DNA from: Heterohyrax brucei | Taxonomy: Eukaryota > Chordata > Mammalia > Hyracoidea > Procaviidae | DNA length: 64,000 nucleotides | Direction of reading: 5' to 3' | NCBI GenBank assembly: GCA_028571685.1 | Contig: CM053142.1 | Coordinates: 64,877,296-64,941,295 of the forward strand | Part shown: positions 46,124 through 56,684 of the stretch, piece by piece | Layout: each line of letters begins with the position of its first letter | Numbering within the stretch: the stretch's first letter is position 1 | Position numbers and translations under genes: made by a program | The notes under the pieces: model-generated | Databases searched by the model: none | Told to the model about the DNA's origin: nothing | The model's input: the letters and a program-made list of their open reading frames with translations, nothing else

Positions 46124-46478
46124 AAAAAGGATGCTGATTGGTACAATTCTTATTCAACTTTGTCCTGGAAGTTCTAGACAGAATAATCAGGCAAGACAAA
46201 AAAATAAAGCACATCCATATTAGTAAGGAAGAAGTAAAAGTATATTAGTCGATGATATGATCTCATACACAGAATCCTCTTATACACAGAATCCTCCCCC
46301 CCAAAACTACTGAAACTAATAGAAAAGTTCAACAAAATATGGTATAAGATAAACATACATAAGTCAGTTGGATTCCTTTACACCAAAAAGGAGACTACCA
46401 AAGAGGAAATCACTAAATCTTTACCATTTATTATAGCCCCAAGAAGATAAAATGCTTAATAAATCTAACCAGAGACTT
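46124..46478 (+). mobile_element. Old L1, ORF2 RT core
   Basis: Includes a diverged RT active-site region, agtcgatgatatgatctcat (46247-46266), in which both catalytic Asp codons (gat gat) remain although the frame is broken around them. Confidence 0.8.
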
Positions 46479-46490
46479 AAAAGACATATA

Positions 46491-46656
46491 AACCCACCCA
46501 AAGCCCACTGCCATCAAGCCAGGTCTGACTCATAGTGACCCTATAGGACAGAATAGAACTGGCCTCATACTTTCCACAGAGCACCTGGTGGATTTGAACT
46601 GCTGACCTTTTTGTTAGCAGACATAATGCTTAACCCACTACACCACCAGGGTTTCC
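46491..46656 (-). mobile_element. AfroSINE, antisense, with target-site duplication
   Basis: Tail ccactgccatcaagccaggt, body cacctggtggatttgaactg, head acaccaccagggtttcc. Flanked by 12-bp near-identical repeats: aaaagacatata (46479-46490) and aaaagacctata (46657-46668). It splits old L1 ORF2. Confidence 0.9.
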
Positions 46657-47796
46657 AAAAGACCTATACACAACAAATTACAAGACTCCACTGCAAGAAA
46701 GCAAAAGAAAACTAAATAAGCGGAAAAACCAACGTTGTTCATGGATAGGAAGACTTAACATCATAAAAATGTCTATTCTTCCTAAGATGATCTAGGCATA
46801 CAATACAATCCCAACACAAATTCCAATGGCATTTATTAATGAGATGGAGAAGCAAATAGCCAACTTCATATAGAAAGGGAAGAAAGCAATACAAAAGAAA
46901 AAGAACAAAGCAGGAGGTCTCATTCTTCACGACTTTAAAAGCTATTACACTGCCAAAGTAATCAAGACAGTCTGGTACTGGTACAAAACCAGATACATAG
47001 ATCAATGGAACAGGATTGAGAATCTAGATATAACATCATCTGCCTAGAAACAGCTGATATTTGACAAAGGTCCAAAGGCCATAAACTGAGGAAAAGACAG
47101 TCTCTTTAACAAATGGTATTGGCATAACTGGATATCCATCTGCAAAAAATGAAACAAGACCCATATCTCACATAATACACAAAAACTAACTAGAAATGGG
47201 TCAAAGACCTAAATATAAAATCTAAAACAATAAAGATCTTAGAAGAAAAAATAAGGACAATGCTGGAAGTCCTAATGCATGGCATAAACTACAAAAAGTT
47301 GCTAATAATGCACAAACACCAGAAAAGAACATAGATAACTGGGAACTCCTAAAAATCAAACATTTATGCAAATCCAAAGACTTCCCCAAAAGAGTAAAAA
47401 GAGTGGGAAAGAATTTTTGGCTGCCACAAATCTGATCAATGTCTAATCTCCCCAATTTACAACATCCTGTAAAACCTCAGGAAGAAAAACACAAATAACC
47501 CAATTTGAAAATGGGCAAAGGATAAAAACAGGCACTTCACCAAACAAGACTTCCAAGACACAAACAGATACATGAGGAAATGCTTACAATCATTAGCCAC
47601 CAGAGTAATCCAAATCAAAACTACAATGAGATACCATCATATGCCAACAAGGCTGGTATTAATTCAGAAAACACAAAATAATAAATGTTAGAGAGGTTGT
47701 AGAGAGACTGGAATTCTTCTATACTGCTGAGTGGGTATGTAAAATGGTACAATCACTTTGGAAGTTGATCTGGTGCTTATTTAAAAAGCTAGCAAT
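46657..47796 (+). mobile_element. Old L1, ORF2 C-terminal part
   Basis: Parallels the young L1 from about 52540 to 53670: actgccaaagtaatcaagac (46950-46969) matches the region before the tryptophan-rich segment, and 47390-47430 matches TEWEKIFG. Ends exactly where the young L1 inserted. Confidence 0.9.
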
Positions 47797-47814
47797 AGAA
47801 ATACAATATGATCC
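47797..47814. repeat. 18-bp target-site duplication of the young L1, left
   Basis: agaaatacaatatgatcc, identical to 55028-55045. The preceding old L1 text continues without gap after the right copy. Confidence 0.95.
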
Positions 47815-48253
47815 GGGGGCGGAGTCAAGATGGCTGACTAAGCACACGTCTCTTTCTATCCCTCTGGAAACCAAGACCTGAATTGACAATCAAACAGAGC
47901 CTTCTGAGCACCTAATCAGCCTCAGGACACGGCACAGAGCTGTTAATTGGGACTTTATATCATTCAGCGAAAAATTTCCTCTCTTTCCCTGACTCCTGCT
48001 CCTGGCTAGCCCCGGCTCTCATGACGGAAGGTAAACCCACCATTTTGACTTTTTTTTTCCTCGGTCTCGGCTGGCAGGCGGAGCTGGGCCTTGCCCGGCG
48101 GCTGGACTCAGACACGCTGCTGGGGGGATAGGCAGGCGAAATTCCCATGTTCTGAGAGCCAGGCTCGGGACTCTGTTAATCTAGATACTTTGAGCCTTTC
48201 GTTTTGTAGCTGCCTCAGTGGGGTTTGTGCGGAACTCCGCGGTCAGGGTGCGG

Positions 48254-48451
48254 GACGCCATGTTGGTACCGAGATTTTAGCGGGACCTCGTTCTTAGCCT
48301 GGGAGCCAGCGCCTGCAAATGGGACAGTGCTTCTCCGTCAGAAAAGTAGTGATTTTGCATAGTGCTGCCTACATTGGGGGCCCTGCAACAGAAGAAGAGG
48401 AATCGCTGCCTCTGGGCATCTTTAGCCCCCCTGTCTGCTGCCTGTGTGGAG
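48254..48451 (+). repeat. 5' UTR tandem unit 1
   Basis: About 198 bp, homologous to 48452-48620. Shared blocks include gacgccat, ttcttagcctgggag and a tctccgtcagaaaa segment. Confidence 0.7.
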
Positions 48452-48620
48452 GACGCCATCTTGGGTACGGTGGCCGCAGCTGGACCTAATTCTTAGCTTG
48501 GGAGACAGACCCTGCCCACAAGAGAGCGCTTTTCTGTCACAAAACCAGTACTCGACGCAGTGTTGGATAAGGCTAGGCCCTGTCAGCAGAGGCCACCAGG
48601 GCACTAGCAGTGCTGTATTC
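48452..48620 (+). repeat. 5' UTR tandem unit 2 (3' end diverged)
   Basis: Second copy: gacgccatcttgggtacggt, ttcttagcttgggagacaga, ttttctgtcacaaaa. Similarity to unit 1 fades toward 48620. Confidence 0.7.
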
Positions 48621-48814
48621 TGAACTAGTTTGTTATCATCTGGGGTTGGATACAGTGGCGCTTACTTTGTCAGGTGGGAAGAGGGACCTCTACACATGAA
48701 AACCTAACTGACTTGTGAACTGGTCAGATACCTTTTGCTTTACATTTGAAGACAGCCTAGAGAAACATTTGGAATCCATCCTCACAGTACCTCTTCCAGC
48801 CTCTATATACTCAC

Positions 48815-49774
48815 ATGGGACCCAAAAAGCAACAGACAATTGTGGCATACAAGCAATCACTCATGGCTTCAGAAGGCTCCCAAACAAAGCAACCAAGGAG
48901 TTTTCCAGATGAAGAAACTTTTATGAAAACATCAGAAAGTGAATACAAATTGATTATATACAGGGCCCTTCTAGACCTTATACAAAATGCAGCAGAACAA
49001 ACTGAAAAATTAAGCAAGTTGTTCGATCTGATGGAACACCAGTACTCTGAAATCCAACAGATCAAGAAGAAAATCAAAGACATAGAAGCTTCCATGCAAA
49101 CCCAAGAGAGCAGAATGAAACAAATGGAAAAAAGAATTTCTGACTTGGAAGACAGAGCTACTGATGCCAGCGTCTATGAGCAGAAATCAGAAAAAAGAAA
49201 CAAGAAAAATGAAGAAACATTAAGAAGCATGTGGGACTCTATTAAGAGGAACAACCTTCGATTAAGTGGAGTCCCTGAACAGGGTCAGACATCTGAGAAC
49301 ACAGAGAGTATTGTTGCTGAGCTGCTGAAAGAAAACTTCCCAGAAATCATGAAGGAAGAGAATATAGACATCTCAGATGCATATCGTACACCACCCAATA
49401 TAGATCTCAAAGGAAAGACTCCAAGACATATTATAACCAAGCTTAACAAAATGAAACATAAGCAGCAACTCTTAAAGGCAGCAAGACTCAAGGCAAAGCT
49501 AACATTCAGAGGGAAACCCTGTAGGCTCTCGTCAGATTTCTCAGCAGAAACCATGCTGGCACGGAGACAGTGGCACGACACATTCAAAGTCTTGAAGGAG
49601 AAGAACTTCCAACCAAGAATTATATATCCTGCAAAACTGTCTTTCAAACATGAAAATGAAATTAAGACATTTCCAGATAAACAGAAACTCAGAGACTGTG
49701 TAAAAACCAAACCCAAACTACAAGAAATACTGAAAGAAGTTCTTGGCTTTGGCTTAGAAGAACGAAACCACTAA
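48815..49774 (+). CDS. L1 ORF1 protein (ORF1p), RNA-binding chaperone
   Basis: Intact 319-aa frame, close to the usual 330-340 aa. ORF1p trimerises, coats L1 RNA in the cytoplasm and is needed for retrotransposition. The order is normal: a short basic N-terminus (MGPKKQQ), a coiled coil at about residues 50-140 rich in Glu/Lys/Ile heptads, an RRM from about 147 (NLRLSGVPEQ, then LLKENFPEI at 170-178), and a C-terminal domain from about 240 (DFSAETMLARRQW, NFQPRIIYPAKLSF). The start ATG follows the 5' UTR directly and gives the full coiled coil. A 143-aa minus-strand frame inside (49285-49716) is a shadow. Confidence 0.95.
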   Translation: MGPKKQQTIVAYKQSLMASEGSQTKQPRSFPDEETFMKTSESEYKLIIYRALLDLIQNAAEQTEKLSKLFDLMEHQYSEIQQIKKKIKDIEASMQTQESRMKQMEKRISDLEDRATDASVYEQKSEKRNKKNEETLRSMWDSIKRNNLRLSGVPEQGQTSENTESIVAELLKENFPEIMKEENIDISDAYRTPPNIDLKGKTPRHIITKLNKMKHKQQLLKAARLKAKLTFRGKPCRLSSDFSAETMLARRQWHDTFKVLKEKNFQPRIIYPAKLSFKHENEIKTFPDKQKLRDCVKTKPKLQEILKEVLGFGLEERNH

Positions 49775-49936
49775 CTTTATATTTTAGAACAACACACTAC
49801 TCAATACTCATTTAGGGAAGGCTACAAAGTAAATCACAGCTTTGATTTGGAAAGAAGCAATCCAGTGATCATCATGAAAACTATGGTGTCATCATAATAA
49901 AAGAGGGATGTACTACAGTCGTTATAGTCCTTCCAG

Positions 49937-50197
49937 ATGGAGAGGAAGATGACCAGACTGGTAGCAATTAAAATGAGGTTTATAAATAGCTTATTAAGGG
50001 GGTTCATAGGGGCAGCTGTAAAGCACAACAAAGATGTATCATACCATTTCAAGAAATCTAACACACGAGTCTCAACAACCATAAAACCAGCTCTGAAAAA
50101 GGTGAAAAATCAACTCACAAAAAAGAGTGTCCCAGAACAGACTAATAAGAACAACAGAGAAAACATCAACATAAAAATAAACATATCACAATGGTAG
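49937..50197 (+). other. Inter-ORF short reading frame overlapping the ORF2 start
   Basis: An 86-codon frame in the inter-ORF region (no recognised domain; Lys/Asn-rich) whose stop codon overlaps the ORF2 ATG: in atggtag the ORF2 start is the first three bases and the stop is the last three. Human L1 ORF2 is known to be made by an unusual reinitiation mechanism, so such an overlap could matter, but the composition is ordinary for A-rich L1 sequence and chance is possible. Confidence 0.35.
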
Positions 50198-53100
50198 CAG
50201 TGAACACATATCTATCAATAATTACATTGAATGTGAATGGACTGAATGCTCCAGTAAAGAGACACCGAGTGTCATCTTGGATCAAAAGACACGACCCATC
50301 CATATGTTGTCTACAAGAAACTCACTTGAGACCTAAAGACAGGAACAAACTGAAAATTAAAGGTTGGAAGAATATATATCAAGCTAACAATGAACAAAGA
50401 AGAGCAGGGGTGGCAATTCTAATCTCAGACAAAATCAACTTTAATGTCAAATCCACCATCGTGGACAAAGATGGACACTATTTACTGCTGAAAGGTTCAG
50501 TACACAAGCAAGACTTAACTATATTAAACATTTATGCACCTAATGTCAGAGCACCTAAATATGTCGAAGAAACACTGACTATGCTCAAAAGAGAGTTAGA
50601 TGACTCCACAATAATAGTGGGAGACTTTAACACTCCACTTTCATTACTAGACAGATCATCTAGAAAAAAGCTCAGTAAAGATACAGAAGACCTCATTGAC
50701 ACAATTAACCAACTAAACCTCATTGATATATACAGAACTTTCCACCCATCAGCAGACAACTACACCTTCTTCTCCAGTGCACATGGAACATTCTCCAGAA
50801 TTGACCACGTGATAGGCCATAATGCAATGCTCAACAAAATCCATACCATTGAATTATTGCAAAGCATCTTCTCAGATCATAAAGCCATCGAAGTTGAAAT
50901 CAATAGCAGAAAAAACAGAGATAGAAAGTGGAACTCTTGGAAACTGAACAACATCTTGCTCAAAAAAACATGGGTTATAGAGGAAATCAGGGATCAATTA
51001 AAGAAATTCATGGATTCCAATGAGAACGAAAACACTTCCTACCAGAACCTATGGGATACAGCCAAAGCAGTGCTCAGAGGTCTGTTTATCTCCATAAATG
51101 CACACATCGGGAAGGAAGAAAGAAACCAAATCAAGGAACTAACTCTACAGCTTGAACAAGTAGAAAGAGAACAACAGAGGAACCCCTCGGGCACCGGAAG
51201 AAAGGAGATCATAAAGATTAGAGCAGAGCTAAATGAATTAGAGAATAGAAAAACAATTGAAAAAATTGAAAAGACCAAAAGCTGGTTTTTTGAAAAGATC
51301 AACAAAATTGATAAACCACTGGCTAAACTTACTAAAGAAAAGCAGGAAAGGAAACAAATAACCCAAATTAGAAATGAGAAGGGAGTTGTCACCACAGATG
51401 CAACAGAAATCAAAAACATCATAACAGAATACTATGAAAGACTGTACTCTAACAAATTTGAAAACCTAGGGGAAATGGACCAATTCCTTGACTCATACCA
51501 CCTACCCAAATTATCACAACGTGAAGCAGAACAACTTAATAAACCCATCACAAAGGAAGAGATTGAAAAGGTCATCAAAACACTGCCAACCCAAAAAAGT
51601 CCGGGCCCAGATGGCTTCACGGCAGAATTCTACCAAGCATTTAGAGAAGAGTTATCCCCAATACTATTGAAACTATTTCACAGTATAGAAAGGGATGAAG
51701 TACTCCCAAACTCATTCTATGAAGCCAGCATAACCCTGATACCTAAGCCCGGGAAAGATCCAACAAAGACAGAGAACTACAGACTGATATCACTCATGAA
51801 CTTAGATGCAAAAATCTTCAACAAAATTCTTGCCAATAGAATACAACAACATATCAAGAAAATAATCCATCATGACCAAGTGGGATGCATACCAGGGATG
51901 CAAGGCTGGTTCAACATCAGGAAAACAATTAATGTGATTAACCACATAAATAACACAAAAGACAAAGATCACCTGATTTTGTCCATTGATGCCGAAAAGG
52001 CATTTGATAAAGTCCAACACCCATTCATGCTAAAAACTCTTAGCAAAATGGGCATAGATGGCAAATTCCTCAACACAATAAAGGCCATTTATACAAAGCC
52101 AATTGCCCACATCATCCTGAATGGAGAGAGACTGAAAGACTTTCCCCTGAGATCAGGAACTAGACAAGGATACCCACTGTCACCTCTCCTATTCAACATT
52201 GTGCTAGAAGTTCTAGCCAGAGCAATTAGACAAGATGAACAAATAAAGGGCATCTGCATTGGCAAAGAGGAAGTTAAAATCTCCCTGTTTGCAGATGATA
52301 TGATTGTATATGCAGAGAACCCCAAGGAATCTATAAGTAAGTTACTCAAACTGATAGAAGAGTTCAGCAAAGTCTCAGGATACAAGATAAACATAAGTAA
52401 ATCAGTAGGTTTCCTTTATACCATCAACGAGACTGTTAAGGAGGAAATTATCAAATCTATACCATTTGTGATAGCCCCTAAGAAGATAAAGTACCTAGGA
52501 ATTAATCTAACCAGAGAAACAACAGACCTTTACAAAGAGAACTACAAGCCCTTACTACAAGAAACTAAGAGAGACTTAGATAAATGGAAAAACCTACCCT
52601 GCTCATGGATAGGAAGACTTAACATTGTGAAAATGTCTATTTTACCCAAAGCAATTTATTTATATAATGCAATCCCAATACAAGTTCCAGCATCATTTTT
52701 TAATGAGATGGAGAAACAAATCACCAATTTTGTTTGGAAAGGGAAGAAGCCCCGGATAAGTAAGGTACTACTAAAGAAGAAGAACACACTGGGAGGCCTC
52801 TCATTACCCGACCTTAGAACATACTACACTGCCACAGTGGTGAAAACAGCCTGGTACTGGTACAAGAACAGACAGATCGATTAATGGAACAGAATTGAGA
52901 CCCCAGAGATGACACCATCTGCCTATGAACAGTTGATATTCGACAAAGGCCCTAAGACATTAAACTGGGGTAAAAACAGCATCTTCAACAAATGGTGCTG
53001 GCAAAATTGGTTATCCATCTGCAATAAACTGAATCAAGATCCATATCTTACACCTTATACAAAAACCAACTCCAACTGGATAAAAGACCTAAATATCAAA

Positions 53101-54015
53101 CCTAAAATGATAAAGCTCATCCAAGAAAAGGTAGGAACAACAATGGAAGTTTTAATACACAATGAGGACAGACTCCAAAATCTGTCAAAGAAACCTCAAT
53201 CAACAGAAGAGAAAGTAGATAAATGGGAACTATTAAGAATCAAACACTTTTGCTCATCCAAAGACTTTATTAATAGAATTAAAAGAACACCCACAGAGTG
53301 GGAAAAAATATTTGGCAACTCTATGTCAGATCGACGCCTGATCTCCATAATCTATAAGATACTACAAAATATCAATAAGAAGAAGATAAACCATCCAATT
53401 AAGCAATGGGCAAAGGAGATGGACAGATACTTCACTAAAGAGGAGATCCAGGAAGCCAAAAAACACATGCGGACATGTTCACGATCTTTAGCTATTAATG
53501 AAATTCAAATCAAGACAACAATGAGATACCATCTCACCCCAACAAGATTGGCCATGATCCAGAAAACACAAAACAACAAATGCTGGAGAGGCTGTGGAGA
53601 AAGTGGAACCCTCCTACACTTTTGGTGGGGTTGCAAAATGGTCCAGCCTCTTTGGAAGGCAATCTGGCGCTTCCTTAAAAAAATGGATATTGATATACCA
53701 TTTGACCCAGTAATTCCACTACTTGGAATATATCCTACAGATTCAAGGCCTTTCACACCAACGGACACATACACCAGAATGTTTATCGTGGCACAGTCCA
53801 CAATAGCAAAAAGGTGGAATCAACCCAGATGCCCAACAATAGAAGAATGGATAGGTAAACTGTGGTACATATACTCAATGGAGCACTATGCAATGATAAA
53901 GAATAACGATGATTCCAGGAATCATCTCCTAACCTGGTTTCAACTGGAAGACATTATGTTGAGTGAGAGTAGTCAGCGACAAAAGGACAAATACTGTATG
54001 AGACCTCTACGATAA
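50191..54015 (+). pseudogene. L1 ORF2 (endonuclease / reverse transcriptase), one nonsense codon
   Basis: 1,274 codons in one frame, interrupted only by TAA at codon 898 (52882-52884); a downstream ATG restarts at 52909. ORF2p nicks DNA and copies L1 RNA at the nick. Endonuclease residues seen: N14, E43, D145 and N147 (GDFNTPL), D205, H230. RT active site: F700-A701-D702-D703 in [11 protein letters not shown] (52288-52299 for FADD). C-terminal Cys/His: C1131, C1135, H1143, C1148. Numbering coincides with human ORF2p at these points. The stop lies just after the RT, before the RNA-binding Cys-rich end; in other L1s the codon before WNRIE is a glutamine, so a CAA-to-TAA transition is the simplest explanation. 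Everything else looks functional. Confidence 0.93.
52882..52884 (+). other. Premature TAA stop in ORF2 (codon 898)
   Basis: Directly upstream of tggaacagaattgag (WNRIE), which continues in frame for 376 further codons. A truncated product would keep the endonuclease and RT but lose the C-terminal segment. Confidence 0.95.
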
Positions 54016-55004
54016 GATCTCAAAAACAGACTTGTGTATAGAAGAAAAGACTCTTTGACAGCTGCAAGGGAGGGGAGGGAGGGAGGGAGGGCAAGGGGGG
54101 AAGGGTTTAGTTTAGGTAGTTACTAGAAATCTAGTTGGGAGAAAGCGGTGACAGCACACATTAGGAACAAGAACAACATTAAGTGGACTTCAGCATAACT
54201 TGAGTACTCCTTCCATCTTAACTCAATACTGCAAGGATAGAGTAGCTGGGGCGGGGGGCGGGGGACCATGCTCTTAGGCGAATTCCAGGCCAACTGGCAC
54301 AACTAGCGTTTTGCTAAGAGAGCTCTCTGCACCCCACATTGGTGAGTGGCGTCTGGGGTCTTAAAAGCTGCCAAGCTGCCATCCGAGGACACAGCAAATG
54401 GTCCCAACTCAGCAGGAACGGATGCTCACCGAGGGCCAAAATGGCATGCGGTAAAGACAACCGAGAAGATAGAGAGACCCGCAAGAGTGGGTGCCTACAT
54501 CGACCTGGGACCGGAAGAACCGGATGATGCCCGGCCACCACCAGTGATAGCCATGACGGAGCTCACAGAGAGGAGCCTCACTGGCAACACAAGAATAAAA
54601 AGAGGTGCATCATGAGATCTCCACTAAAAGACCTCAACTGATGGTCCAGCGGTTTTGGGGTTCCTCTGAGAGCATGGCCCCCGGCCCTGATGCTGCCCGT
54701 TCCCATAAATTATAACAAAGGTCCACTCTTTGGACAGGAATGGAATGGACTTGGCAATGCAGAGTAACCATATGTTGGAAGCACTTTATGATTCTATACA
54801 TCTATAGGATATCATCTTGCTGATCTCTGGCTGGAGGAAGGGGAGTGGACGGACAGGAGGGGAAAGGAGACTGTTGGGAGGATGAGACATGTATGGAGCA
54901 GAGAGGAATAGTGTGCAGTCACCGGACAGGGAGAGCAGTGGAAGCTGCATATAGGGGGGCATGTAAATTTTCATGTGAATGTACATTTTCACTCAGTTAT
55001 GTTA
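54016..55004 (+). other. L1 3' UTR with G-rich tracts
   Basis: Non-coding 3' region. Two G-rich stretches, 54067-54105 (runs of ggga and gggg) and 54248-54265 (ggggcggggggcgggggac), could form G-quadruplexes, a feature known for L1 3' UTRs. This 3' UTR is the part repeated in the four antisense copies of the window. Confidence 0.85.
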
Positions 55005-55027
55005 AATAAAAAAAAAAAAAAAGGAAA
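55005..55027 (+). terminator. L1 polyadenylation signal and A-rich tail
   Basis: AATAAA at 55005-55010 followed by an A run and ggaaa before the right target-site duplication. Confidence 0.9.
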
Positions 55028-55045
55028 AGAAATACAATATGATCC
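55028..55045. repeat. 18-bp target-site duplication of the young L1, right
   Basis: Identical to 47797-47814; old L1 ORF2 resumes at 55046 (aacaatcccacttcttggaa). Confidence 0.95.
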
Positions 55046-56345
55046 AACAATCCCACTTCTTGGAATATGTCCTAGAGAAGTAAGGGCTGTCACACCAACA
55101 GATACATGCACACCAGTGTTTTTTTAGCACTGTTCACAATAGCGAAAAGATGGAATCAGCCTAGGTGCCCATCAGTAGACGAATGGATAAACAAACTATG
55201 GTGTATTCACATAATGGAATGCTATGCAATGATAAACAAAAACAAAAACAGTGATTTTAAGAAACACCTCATAATGTGGAGTCATCTGGAAGACATGGTC
55301 GGTGAATTTAGTCACATACAAAAGGACAAGTATTGTGTGAGACTCGTTATAACACGGACTTAAGAAAAATGTTTAAGCACTGAATAAAATAATCTCTGAT
55401 GGCTACAAGGGTAGGTAGGGTGTAAGGGGTATTCATAAATTAGGTAATAGGAATCAGGTTAGGTGAAGAGTGTGACAGCACACAGTAGAAGGGAAGTTAG
55501 CACAACTGAACTACAGCAAAAGCTAAATGGTTTCTTAAATGCAACCCAACATTTTGAAAGACAGAGTAGCAAGGACAGGGCTGTTGAGACCATGGTTTCA
55601 GGGGACATCTAGGCTAATTGGGATAATTATTTTTTTAAGAAAATGTTCTACATACCACTTTGGTGAGAGGTGTCTGGGATCTTAAAAGGCAGCAAGCTGT
55701 CACCAAATAGCATCAGTTGGTCCCAATCCACTTGGAGAAGGGAAGAGCAAAAGACATCAAAGATAAAAGAAAAATATAAGCTCAGCACATAGAAGGTCCC
55801 ATATGATCCAGAGACTACTTCAGCATGAGACCAGAACTAAATGGTGTGTGGCCACCACCAATGAGTGCCCTGACAGAGAACACAGCATAAAGTCTCTGAT
55901 ACAGTGCGATAAAAATGGGTGTGCAGAACTAGAACTCTATTAAATGACCACACTTGATGGTATGGTCTGTCAGACAGGAGGGTCCCCTGAGGACATGGCC
56001 CCCGGACTCTGTTAGCCCAGAGCTGAAACCTGTACTGAAGCCATCTCTCCAGACAAAGATCAGATTAGACTATAAGACACAGAGTGATGCTGGAGAAAAA
56101 TATTCTCCTTGGCTTAAAAACATACATGAGATTGCTTGAGCAGCTCCTTTCTAGAGGTAAGATGAGAGGGTGGAGGGGGACAGGAGTTGGTTGGATACAG
56201 AAAATATAGGACGGAAAGGAGGAGCGTGCCATCATGGTGGGCATGTAGGAGAGGGTAGAGCAGTTAGAGTAGCATAATGTGTTTGGTATTTTACATGGCA
56301 AGTTGATTTGGATTGTAAACTTTTACCTAGAGCACAATGAAATGT
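55046..56345 (+). mobile_element. Old L1, 3' part: end of ORF2 and 3' UTR
   Basis: Continues the interrupted ORF2: 55060-55370 reads like the ORF2 C-terminus (FTIAKRWNQPRCPSVDEWIN, and then MECYAMI, HIQKDKYCVR), with frameshifts. 55380-56345 is a 3' UTR related to that of the young L1 but clearly different, and shared with 59985-60395. Confidence 0.85.
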
Positions 56346-56680
56346 ATTTTTCAATTATAAATCACTAATCTATTTAAAATTCATCAACAGAAGTTGTGTT
56401 TTCAGTAAAGACTGATAGCCTTCTAACAGAGCAACTTTCCCACAGATAACTATTATAAACTAAACAGAATACTGAAAAATGAAGCAGCACCCACCCACCC
56501 ACCCAACAACTTCCTTACAGAACCTGAGAGTGACCAAAAGCCAGCAGAAGCTGAAGAAAGAAAAAAATTTACCAGATGATTTTCGTATTTTTTAACAGCT
56601 TTTGGTCTTGGGACTGGTCTCAGTCAGCACTCATGCATGGCAGCTAAAACTAGGATAAAAGCCTGTAGCCCAATGCATTG
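56346..56680. other. Unassigned sequence
   Basis: Includes a short (ccca)n run at 56490-56506. No gene. Confidence 0.4.
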
Positions 56681-56684
56681 AACA

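Larger units (their letters stand above)
47815..48814 (+). promoter_or_regulatory. L1 5' UTR / internal promoter with two tandem units
   Basis: GC-richer than the flanks. The extreme 5' end holds tcaagatggctg, which matches the YY1 site used by other mammalian L1s to place transcription start. Two homologous units of about 198 bp start at gacgccatgttgg (48254) and gacgccatcttgg (48452); each repeats a GCCAT-type YY1-like word and the phrase ttcttagc.tgggag. L1 internal promoters made of tandem units are known from mouse; whether these units work as promoters is inference. Confidence 0.75.
47815..55027 (+). mobile_element. Full-length young L1 retrotransposon (7,213 bp)
   Basis: Complete autonomous LINE-1 layout: 1,000-bp 5' UTR beginning gggggcggagtcaagatggc, ORF1 (48815-49774), 416-bp inter-ORF region, ORF2 (50191-54015), about 1-kb G-rich 3' UTR, AATAAA at 55005-55010 and a short A-rich tail. 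A perfect 18-bp duplication shows insertion by target-primed reverse transcription into the older L1. ORF1 is intact and ORF2 has one nonsense codon, so the copy is young but probably cannot retrotranspose by itself. Sequence shows the layout; age is inferred. Confidence 0.97.

Noticed and set aside
49285..49716. 143-aa minus-strand open frame
   Set aside because: Shadow of the intact L1 ORF1 on the opposite strand.
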